Made by a program: the position numbers and the translations under genes. Shown piece by piece: positions 53,372-62,012 of a DNA stretch of 64,000 bases. The stretch is from Pseudeuparius sepicola (taxonomy: Eukaryota; Arthropoda; Insecta; Coleoptera; Anthribidae): contig OY987302.1 in assembly GCA_963920635.1 (NCBI GenBank), forward strand, positions 31,037,278-31,101,277, given 5' to 3'. The notes under the pieces are model-generated. The model worked only from the letters and a program-made list of their open reading frames with translations. It had not been told where the DNA came from and searched no databases. Position 1 is the stretch's first letter. The number at the start of each line of letters is the position of its first letter.

Positions 53372-53530
53372 ATATATTTAGTTATACGTATATGTATAGA
53401 TAAGTTTCATTATTTTATTCAATTAGATGTAAGTGTGTATATATTTAGAAATTAGTGTTTAAGTATATTTCTCTTGTTTCATTCCACACATTAAATATCT
53501 AACAAAAACATTCTGAGCCTTTAATTTTCC
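53372..53530. other. 3' region of the spliced gene
   Basis: AT-rich; includes several AATAAA-like variants but no strong single signal. No coding potential. Confidence 0.4.
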
Positions 53531-54130
53531 AGTTTCTTAAACAAAGAAACCAATATAATTAGTCTGGAGAGCGCTCAGTTAAACACTCTGTATACCATAG
53601 AACTCTCTGAAAATATAAAGAAAAAACTATTTTTATAATAAATAGAGAATAATTTGTATAACACAGCCGTAAAGTTTTCAAAATATAGACTATAGTCGCC
53701 CCCAGTTAATTTTCAAGAATGTTTCTTAAGCATAGAAACCAATATAATTAGTCTGGAGAGCGCTGAGTTAAACACTCTGTATACCATAGAACTCTCTGAA
53801 AATATAAAGAAAAACGATTTTTATAATAAATAGTGAATAATTTTGTATAACTCAACCATAAAGTGTCCAAAAAATAAGTTAGAATCAACCCAAGACCGCA
53901 GCTTCTAGCCCGAAGCGTCGCCTGTACCGCACGTCGACTGGAACCGCGCCTCGACCTTCGATGGAGCGCGTGGCGCGTGTCCGACACCTTCTGGAATGAG
54001 AGCGCCGAGTTAAACACTCTGTATACCATAGAACTCTCTGAAAATACCATAAAGAAAAAACTATTTTTATTATAAATTTGTAAATATCGAATAATTTTGT
54101 ATAACACAACCATAAAGGGGCCAAAAAATA
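53531..54130. repeat. Three repeat units, promoter-like region of an unidentified element
   Basis: The block AAACACTCTGTATACCATAG followed by AACTCTCTGAAAATA, an A-rich run and TATAAC.CA.CC occurs three times, starting near 53580, 53770 and 54012. The first spacing is 189 bp; the second is about 242 bp because of a GC-rich insert. It probably belongs with the TATA-containing segment that follows. Confidence 0.7.
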
Positions 54131-55680
54131 AGACATAGTCAACCCAAGACCGTAAGGCCGAGTCCAGTTCGAAGCGCGGTTATTCTACCTATCTGTCTGG
54201 ACTGTACCGGAGGAGCCCCGACTGAGCGGTATTCTAGCGTCCGACTAGACTGTACCCTCGGCACGTGTCTGCACGCCCGCGCCAGCACCCCCCGAGACGC
54301 GGTACCGCTGACTGTACTGTGGTGCCCGGGATTTTTTTAACAGAAATATATAATATTCGGTTCCCAAACTGGAAACTTAACGTTAGTTTTTCGCCGGAGT
54401 CCCCTCGGGGTCCCAACCAAAATCTCAAAACCCATCGCAGTAAATCAAAGTCTTAATTAGAGTACCGCATTAGCCGGCGGTGCCGCCAAAGGAAGAAGAA
54501 CCATAAAGTAGCCCAAAACATGGACCGCGGGACGGATTTATGATAATTGATATAATAAACGTCTCAAAGTGATCGATTTATGCTAATTGTAGTAATTAAT
54601 TTTGACTGATTTACGATAATTGCCTTAATTAATTTCGCGAGAACCGGTCTCCCCAAAAGTTCGCACGGTTTGGCAAGCCGCGGGGAAGAGTAGCGGGGCA
54701 CCCGGAGGCCTATAAATACCCGGGAGGGCCCCTTCGCAGGGATCAGTAGAAGACGAGTAGCAGATCAGTAGAGAAACAGAAGCAGACGACCAACCGATCC
54801 ACCAGGTCGCGGGACGGGACCCGCGGCCCACGGCCCACGGCCCACGGCCCCAGTCCAGATGTCTTAGCAACTCTTGAACGAAACCACCAAAATTCTAAGC
54901 ACTGAGTAAGTTAGACTGACCAAGTAGTACGATATTTTTGTTTTGATTCCTTTGTGTTTGAATTGCCTTTTATTTTGAGGTTTTGAAATCATTTTGGAAA
55001 CTTTGGAGATATATTGACTTTATTGTGCAATTTTTATTTGAATTTTAGAGTTAATATCAGAAATTTAGTCTTTTTATTTTCATTTTTATACTGAGGATTT
55101 GGTAAACTTATTTGCAGTTATGTCAGTTGAGGTAATGAGTGTTTTGTCTAGTCATTATGCCTATTTAGAAGTTCTATTCATGCCGTACGATTATTCTGAA
55201 TTTTGAGCCATATAATTATGGTATTGCTTGCAAGAGTATTGTCTTTTAATTGAATTATTTTATGCCACAAACTTGAGTAACATTGATTTACATTTTATGC
55301 CAATTTCTTGTACAGAGTAATCAATTAATTTTGTGCTATTTGGGAAATATTTTGCAATTTTTGTACTTTTGATCTGAATATTGTCATAGTTTGTAGTTTG
55401 TGTATTCGTGCCATTTTTAACATATTGTTTTGTGCCCTAATGTAAGTTCAATTGTTTAACAGTGTACCTTTGAACGTTTGGATTGTGTTACATGAAGAGA
55501 ATTCATATTTCGGATATCTTGAGTGGCGTTGTGCGAATTCATAGATTTTTACAATTATTCATTATTCAATTATTGCACATGTTTTTAAACTTCCTCTGTA
55601 TTTTATTAACGTAATGTACTGTTCCGTAATTAATCTTAATATACATATTTCAAACTACCCTGTGTCTCCGTCATACACCC
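54131..55680 (+). promoter_or_regulatory. LTR- or leader-like segment with strong TATA box
   Basis: TATAAATA at 54711-54718 is followed 25-30 bases later by GGGATCAGTAGAAG, an initiator-like context, in GC-rich DNA. A long AT-rich noncoding stretch then runs to about 55640. Together with the upstream repeats this resembles a U3-R-U5 arrangement of a long LTR or the 5' region of a retroelement. No gag, pol or second LTR is present, so the identity is open. It is probably foreign to the Polinton. Confidence 0.35.
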
Positions 55681-55879
55681 TTAGGCCCACACTAAAAGAC
55701 GATCTTGTAGACCACCCTGTATAATACCGCTCGCCAATTAACATCTCACAGGGTAGGACAGTACCACCGCAGCGCGGCGTTTGATACTTTCTCCTACTGG
55801 ACCACCCACGTTGCATACCCCAAGCAGGCGACTTCAACGCGCTACCTGAATAAGAAAGGGTAGAAATTTTCAAGAAACC

Positions 55880-55975
55880 CCTTTGGAAATACAGCCGTGG
55901 TTAAGAGACAAGCGTCTTTTGCTATCAGCTAGGTGTCTCGGCTTCAATCCCCGGGTATTTCAGAGCACTGAAAAC
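55880..55975 (+). repeat. tRNA-like / SINE-like segment
   Basis: CAGCCGTGGTTAAGAGAC and, about 45 bases on, CGGCTTCAATCCCCGGG resemble RNA polymerase III A and B boxes. No proper cloverleaf. The weak match and the A-rich tail suggest a SINE relic. Confidence 0.3.
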
Positions 55976-56002
55976 AAAAGTAATGGGGGGGAGGGGGGCC
56001 AG

Positions 56003-56231
56003 GGGCCAAGTGGCAAAGTGGCGAAGTGGCGAAGTGGCGAAGTGGCTAAGTGGCTAAGTGGCTAAGTGGCTGAGTGGCTGAGTGGCTGAGTGGCTGAGTG
56101 GCTGAGTGGCTGAGTGGCTGAGTGGCTGAGTGGCTGAGTGGCTGAGTGGCTGAGTGGCTGAGTGGCTGAGTGGCTAAGTGGCTAAGTGGCTAAGTGGCTA
56201 AGTGGCTAAGTGGCTAAGTGGCTAAGTGGCA
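56003..56231. repeat. 9-bp tandem repeat
   Basis: About 25 copies of a nine-base unit, AGTGGCTGA, with variants AGTGGCTAA and AGTGGCGA. Variants are grouped: GCGA at the left, CTGA in the middle, CTAA on both sides of it. Confidence 0.93.
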
Positions 56232-56449
56232 ATTAAAGCAATTGGCAATATTTTTTTAAATAAAAAAATAAAAATTACTTTTTCAAAAAATGTTTTGCTT
56301 TTTTTGCATATTCTTAGAGCAATTGTCTAATTGGATATTATGTAGAATATTTTCTCACTGTCCTTGGGAAATTCTCTAGGCATTTTTTTATGATTTGATT
56401 AAAATGTCAGAATATCTGTGCCCAGACATGCGAATATTGGGATTTGTAG

Positions 56450-57036
56450 TAAAAAACACACAAACAAATAACAGTTTTTATTTTCACAACTTTACATTTC
56501 TAAACTTTTTAGTTAGTTCATACATAATAATCAAGCGTCTCAGCTCTTCGAGTGGCTCCATATATCGCCGCAGTCTCTCGCTCATGCTTCAGAAAATATA
56601 ATATTTGTAGTCTTGCCGACGGGCCCCAAGCTTGTTAAAAAATACCTTTTGTCGTCACCATTCAATTCGTCAATTCGCTCTTGAGTTAATTGCTCCGTAA
56701 AACGCTGAGGCAGGATGGTCTTGAAGTCGGCAAATTCCACCACTACCTTTTCCCCAAACTTTGTATTTATTCTCTTAAAACACTGGATCTCAAATTTTTT
56801 ATTTACTTCCAAATCTCGAACATTCACCAGATTTTTCACCAGCAAATTGTTTAAACTATTTAAGAAGGACATGTTGTAAATGATCTGCGTGTCTGATGAG
56901 ATCTTAGTTGAACCTCTCCTATATAGCTGTTTCAGTAGGAGTGGGGAGAGAGTGGGGAGACGGGCAAAACCTAGGAGAGTACCAGACCAGACAGGTTTCG
57001 ACAAGTTTGGTCTGGTGCTCTCTTAGTATCTCTACT
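56450..57036 (-). repeat. Polinton TIR, right
   Basis: Reverse complement of 25283-25869 over 587 bp, ending in CT, followed by ATTACC. Confidence 0.93.
56582..56872 (-). CDS. TIR-encoded small protein (right copy), KFG-type
   Basis: 96 aa, second copy of the gene at 25447-25737, facing the opposite way. It differs by Asn for Asp and Lys for Glu in the KFG segment (KRINTKFGEKVVVEF) and Gly for Ser near the end (GPVGKTTN). The frame is intact. Both copies read inward from the element ends. Confidence 0.75.
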   Translation of the reverse strand: MSFLNSLNNLLVKNLVNVRDLEVNKKFEIQCFKRINTKFGEKVVVEFADFKTILPQRFTEQLTQERIDELNGDDKRYFLTSLGPVGKTTNIIFSEA

Positions 57037-57042
57037 ATTACC
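57037..57042. repeat. Polinton target site duplication, right (ATTACC)
   Basis: Matches 25277-25282. Confidence 0.93.
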
Positions 57043-57480
57043 TATACACGAACCTGAAAGATAATCTATAATCTTCAAATAAAGGCACAAAATATGACAA
57101 AAATAAAACATCACGTGAAGTCGTACAATTAATATATTGGTCGTATAAGAATTCAAAATTTCGCAATTTGTTCTAATAATACAAGAATTTTTAAGCTAAA
57201 ACACAGGGACGGATGGCGTACTAAACCCCCTAATCTCAAAACGGTCTGTGAGATGGACAAAAATAAAACGAAAAATTGATTTTTAAAAATGGCTCTTTTA
57301 CCAGTGTTGTATCAAGTATAAATTAATTTCAGAAAAATTGATCTAAATAAAGTTAATTGACGCTATCTGCTACAAACACACAACGGGCCGGCAAAAGACG
57401 TAGAAATTGGTCAAAATATGATGGAGAGGTAAAAATACATGGCATGTAATAGGTTAATACAAAAATCACACCTCTTAATT
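57043..57480. repeat. Continuation of the complex satellite
   Basis: Shares modules with the DNA left of the Polinton. GATCTAAATAAAGTTAATTGACG with CTACAAAC and GGGCCGGCA corresponds to the segment at about 25140-25200. This confirms that the Polinton landed inside the satellite. Confidence 0.6.
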
Positions 57481-57498
57481 CGCAATACCGGAGTGTAC

Positions 57499-57971
57499 GG
57501 GTGTTCCCGTATATTTTGACCCACCCCTAGAACCTTTATTTTTCGAGTTAGAAAAAATTACCTTAATGAAAGTTGTAGGGTACCAAGGTGTATTGTCCCA
57601 AAAATAATGGATTGACAGGAATGCTCTTGTCTAAGATGGAATGTTTTTCCATGGCAACCTTGATTAAATATAAAGATCGTATTTATCTACAATTTGAAAT
57701 ATCATGCGAATGCTTAGAGCAAACATATAACATATTTATATTGTTTGAATCGGAAAAATGCGTGCAATTCAAAAATCCACAAATATGCAGGGTGTTCCAT
57801 TAAAAAAAATAATTTTATATTTTTCATAAATTTGCGACGCTCATTTGTTTGATCTAGTAACAGATCCTAGCGGTTCAGAAAAAACCCTACAACTTTTATT
57901 TAAGTGATTTCTTTCTAACTAGAAAAATAAAGACTCTAGGGGTGGGTCAAAATATACGGGAACACCCTGTA
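57499..57971. mobile_element. MITE with GGGTGTTCCCGTATA ends
   Basis: 473 bp with inverted ends of about 90 bp, GGGTGTTCCCGTATATTTTG ACCCACCCCTAG, and a noncoding centre. The part from 57703 onward is mirrored at the right end of the window (63703-64000), so the MITE was present before the palindrome formed or is part of it. Confidence 0.75.
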
Positions 57972-58850
57972 CAAAAAGTACTCAACAATAGGAGCGAATA
58001 TTTTTCGTTATACCTCTATACGACAAAAATTGCATTCTTTCGTGTTTTTCGGGGTGTTTTAATAATTTACCCACATAGTCTGCTAATTGGTTCCTGAAAT
58101 AATAATCTTCTAAGTCGTTTGGTCAACGGACCGATTTTCGGGTTAATAGCATTAATATTTTGCAAACATTATTATTCAGGGTGTGTATAGAATCACTAAA
58201 TAAAACGTAAGATGCATTATAAACATACGTAAAAGACATATCGAAAGCAATAATTTTTGGAATATTCCGCGAAATCAAAAAAAAACTGGAACCCTATTGG
58301 AGAGAGACAGAACTTCCTGATGTTGACGGTCATTAACCTCGGACGTGCGACATCACGAATATTCCTTGATCAACATTACGCACCGATACAAAATAATGCC
58401 GGGATAGCGCAAACAGAAATTGCCTACACGTAATTGACCTCAAATCAAGTTGAAATTTTCCACCCAATGTTGCCAGATAACACAATGCGTATGTAGTTCT
58501 CATTTTTAAATAATTTCAAAGAATAGAACAGGATTTTGCTGGGTAAATATGACAACGCTGACGACATAAAATTTTAATAAAAAGTTATGTTCTTCGGGCG
58601 CGGCCCACAGATTGTTTGTCGTTCAAAAACAAGCCTCAACGTAGATACCCAACGCCAAGCGCCCAAGAACGTACCTGAATAAGGAAGAAAACTCTAAGTA
58701 AGTACAACATGTTGTTACTAAAATCTGTGTGCATTATGAAATTTCGAAGCGATATATGAAAATTGAATTCTACAAAAAATATGAACACAAATTTATTTGT
58801 TACAGATTACACCTCCGATCATCGCTACTGACGGACTCCTGTTGTTGTTG

Positions 58851-59262
58851 ATGCTGCGGTTGTTTTTCGATTCGTCTTGCGATTTAAACGAAAAAATCAA
58901 AATCGTAAGTAAAAAAAAATACATCTTTCACCGGTGCTTTACTAATTATATCTCTGCTACAGTCACAGCAGGCTGTTAAACTGAACCAGCTGGCTGAAGA
59001 CACACCGTTTCAAATCTTGGGTGGTAAAATCGTCAAAGGAAAATTTGGAGAAAATGTACTGCATCAGCTCGAGCAGGGTGCCGTGTTCCTACCAAATCCA
59101 GTGACGGAAGATTTCAGACCGCACCTGAGTGAGTTTGACTCAAAGAAATTTTCGATAATCTACAGAGGTGAACAAGATCTGGGGAAGAGTCATCCAGCAA
59201 CTAAATTTGAAATTATAAAAAATTATTTTTCGATTAAAATATGTTCTTTCCCGAGTAAATAG
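58851..59262 (+). CDS. Spliced KFG-type small protein in the palindrome arm
   Basis: An acceptor at 58805 opens an exon to 58904 with its ATG at 58851. Intron 58905-58962 (58 bases, GTAAGT...ACAG, phase 0) is followed by exon 58963-59262. The product is about 117 aa: a hydrophobic/acidic start, then SQQAVKLNQLAEDTPFQILG, GKIVKGKFGENVLHQLEQG, AVFLPNPVT and FSIIYRGEQDLGKS. The pattern F.I....V..KFGE.V......FLP....T and the following strand resemble the Polinton TIR protein (25447-25737) in order and spacing. An upstream donor at about 58695 suggests a further 5' exon. Function unknown; a nucleic-acid-binding beta fold is inferred only. Confidence 0.65.
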
Positions 59263-59518
59263 CTATTTTCAAATAGCAAAAATTGTAAAATATTTTTTGC
59301 ATAAGAAATAAACCCTTTAAAGCATAGTGGTGTCTTTATTTGAGTAATAATAATTCAAAATAATCACAATTTTGAGTTTCTAGTTCTGACTACCTGAATC
59401 ATATGTCATATGAACTTAATTACAAACTAAAAAATCAAAGTCAATAAAAATCCCAATACAAACACTTGTTAATACATTTTAACAGATCTAAGTTCAAGAA
59501 AATAAACTTAGTCTGTTA

Positions 59519-60967
59519 TAGTACAAGAGCCAGCCCCCGAAGACCTCTCTGAATTTCTCAAAGCCAGTTTTTTAACAGGCGATTATACGAGTTGGAAACA
59601 TCATAATACCGCGGTCAGTCAAGCAAACATTAGAACAGGCGTAACGGGTACGCATTCAAAGACGCCATATTTGAAAGTTCATGCAATGAATTTCTCAAGG
59701 CTGAAACTTGTTATAGGTATTACAAATTACAAATAAATAACAATTATGTCAGTCAGTCAGTACAATTTTAAAACAGAGCCGGTCAGTCAGCCTCGAAATA
59801 TGTAAAAAAAATATCACGCAACGAATTTCTCAAACTCCAAATTTGTTCAGAGGGTATAAAATACTATAAAAAATGTCGATGGATCGAGTATGCCGCCGTG
59901 CGAAGCAGAATTGGAACAACAATTCTTAAGAGCCAGCTACATTGCAAACATCTGGTGCAATGCACATAAAAAAAATTACAACCGAACTGTCTCCGTGGGA
60001 TATCATAGATAATAAATACACCTTCGAATGGTTTAAGGGTGATCAATTACCACAACTGATAGAGGACGTTGTAATTCAACCTCCACGGGGAATTTCAGGT
60101 ATTAAATTGACTTCAATTTTACGTACAAAAATATTATTTTTATTGATTATAATTACAGTATAAATATTTGTTTTCAGATACCCAATCTGATACTCAATCC
60201 GAATCATCAGAACTTCCCCTTACCGACGATGAGAGCGAATTTTATGAATCAGATGATTATGAAGAATTTGATTATGATGATTAAATTATTAAATTTACTC
60301 TGTAGCTACTATTATATAAATATAATGTTTAATACAATATGTTAAGTACATACACTTTTTTATATTTATTTCATGAGCCATATATCATACATACTTACAT
60401 TGGACTACAGCTTCACACTTGTCCTATACACTTTTATTCTCATGAATCGTATTTTTGGGATTTCAAAGATGCATTTAGTTTTTTGTAATTAAGACACATT
60501 TACTTCTTAAAGTTATATATATTATTAAAAAATCATTCAATATAGCACAATTACACAAAATTAGAATAAACAAATATAAAAAAAGAGTGAGACTGCACGT
60601 TTTTCGAATCGCACTCGCCGAAATTTTTTATTGCATTTTTACAAATTTGGAGTTTGAGAAATTCGTTGCGCGATATTTTTTTACATATTTCGAGGCTGAC
60701 TGACCGGCTCTGTTCTAAAATTGTACTGACTGATTGACATGATTGTTATTTATTTGTAATATGTAATACCTATAACAAGTTTCAGCCTTGAGAAATTCAT
60801 TGCATGAACTTTCAAACATGGCGTCTTTGAATGCGTACCCGTTACGCCTGTTTTAATGTTCGCTTGACTGACCGCGGTATTATGATGTTTCCAACTCGTA
60901 TAATTGCCTGTTAAAAAACTGGCTTTGAGAAATTCAGAGAGGTCTTCGGGGGCTGGCTCTTGTACTA
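59519..60967. mobile_element. Insertion in the palindrome arm with TTA duplication
   Basis: 1,449 bp starting TAGTACAAGAGCCAGCCCCC and ending in its reverse complement. Inverted repeats of about 330 bp (59519-59850 and 60630-60967). TTA flanks both sides (59516-59518, 60968-60970), and the opposite palindrome arm preserves the empty site. A TWA duplication is typical of PIF/Harbinger elements. The interior holds one small gene remnant. Confidence 0.85.
59890..60284 (+). pseudogene. Acidic-tailed protein fragment of the TTA element
   Basis: Two exons: up to 60098, intron 60099-60177 (GT...TTTTCAG), then 60178-60284. The first exon encodes LEQQFLRASYIANIWCNAHK and, after a frame change at an eight-A run (about 59967-59975), ELSPWDIIDNKYTFEWFKGD. 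The second exon is Ser/Asp/Glu-rich and ends EEFDYDD. I have the impression of a C-terminal segment common in insect transposon proteins but cannot name the family. The break in the A-run makes it a pseudogene, unless that is a sequencing error. Confidence 0.5.
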
Positions 60968-61141
60968 TTAGAATCGGTTTTCCTATGGTTTAAACTAGCC
61001 GACAAGATGCTTTTATGGCAGTTCTAGGTGTTACTAAAAACACGAAAAACAAAAATTCTTAATTCAAATTATAATTCGCAGTAACAGAGTACACAAAAAT
61101 ACCTCGGACTTTGAATAATTTGCTTACAATCTACTAATTGG

Positions 61142-62012
61142 TGTCTTTTTGGCTTTGGAATGTCTCACCCTGTATACGTAAATTCTTCGGGCTGATTGAA
61201 TATAGATGTCAACACCGCTATACCATTAATGAAAACACGATATTACGCCCGAGTTGAGATTACGCCCGAGTTTACGCCCGAGATTACGCCCGAGTTGTGT
61301 GAAACGTTGATGCGTGGGTCGCGGGCGTGTCGCGCGTGATTTGCGTGGCGCGCGTAGCGTGCGTGCGTGGCGCGCGTGGCGTGCGTGCGTGGCGCGCGTG
61401 GCGTTCCATGGTAGTCCATGGCGTTCCATGGTAGTCCATGACGTTCCATGGTAGTCCATGGCGTTCCATGGAAGTCCATGGCGTTCCATGGTAGTCCATG
61501 GCGTTCCATGGTAGTTCATACCGTTCCACGGCGGTATTCCTTCATTCTAGGAAATTGCATAAAAACCGAGAACTACACACACATTGTGTTATCCGGCAAC
61601 GTTGGGGAGAAATTTCAATTTGAGATCAGTTAAAGATAGTTTTTTTTGTTTGGGTTGTATTTATTTTGTATCGAAAACGCTGACAAAGGGTTAGCTACTA
61701 CAAGTCCATGCCTATCGACAAGCTCCCAGAGGTTAATGACCGACAACACGAAAGTTCTATCTCTCTCCAATACATGAGGTTCCCTTTGTTAGATTTCTTG
61801 TTATGTGTCGAAAATTATTACGTTACATCTTCTACGTACTTACCTATATCTTTTAAATCACCTTATTTTTGTATTAAGTTCGTAAATAAATTTCCACAAA
61901 AATCCCTAAATCTGAGAAAAATTCTGTGACGTCACGTAACTATGAACGCAATTATATTGAAAATCGGTGGCGACTAGACGCTTTAGACGATTTTTGTTTC
62001 AGAAACCGACCT
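61142..62012. other. Palindrome spacer
   Basis: Contains short-period repeats at 61244-61400 (TTACGCCCGAG units, then GCGTGGCGCGC units), the CCATGG array, and from about 61540 to 62012 a diverged third copy of arm sequence. In that copy ACATTGTGTTATCCGGCAAC and GAGGTTAATGACCGACAAC match 63215-63235 and 63362-63380. No gene. Confidence 0.7.
61401..61520. repeat. 20-bp tandem repeat rich in CCATGG
   Basis: Six copies of GCGTTCCATGGTAGTCCATG with one or two changes each. Each unit contains two CCATGG-like palindromes. It is open in several frames on the minus strand, but the translation is only the repeat. Confidence 0.93.

Larger units (their letters stand above)
25283..57036. mobile_element. 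Complete Polinton/Maverick (adintovirus-like) element
   Basis: The element spans 31,754 bp, with AG...CT ends, 587-bp TIRs and the ATTACC duplication. It holds the diagnostic genes: protein-primed polB, retrovirus-like integrase, packaging ATPase, adenain-type protease, and major and minor capsid proteins. Removing the three clear later insertions (mariner 3.59 kb, gypsy 8.68 kb, LINE 0.73 kb) leaves about 18.7 kb, and less if 53531-56240 is also foreign; this is the usual size for the class. Most structural genes read to the right, while polB, the CHHC gene and the 175-aa gene read to the left. TIR copies differ at only a few bases, so insertion is recent or the ends have been homogenised. 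Because of insertions and frameshifts this copy should be defective. Confidence 0.95.
57703..61141 (+). repeat. Large palindrome, left arm (interrupted)
   Basis: 57703-59518 pairs with 62185-64000 in reverse complement over 1,816 bp each with no net length change. After the 1.45-kb insertion (59519-60967) and its TTA duplicate, pairing resumes at 60971-61141 against 62013-62184. Differences are few. The right arm leaves the window at 64000, so the full arm may be longer than seen. Each arm carries a small spliced gene. Confidence 0.92.

Noticed and set aside
55883..56065. Frame encoding repeated AKW/SGEVAKW
   Set aside because: Translation of the 9-bp tandem repeat, not a gene.
56003..56231. 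Regular short repeats as a CRISPR array
   Set aside because: No spacers between the units; a simple tandem repeat in a eukaryotic genome.
58600..58695. Coding first exon ending at the donor near 58695
   Set aside because: The frames that reach this donor contain stops or do not join the next exon in phase; it may be an untranslated exon, so it was left out of the CDS.
61226..61529. Three overlapping minus-strand frames of 80-97 codons
   Set aside because: They are translations of the 20-bp CCATGG array and neighbouring GC repeats; open only because the repeat lacks stops.
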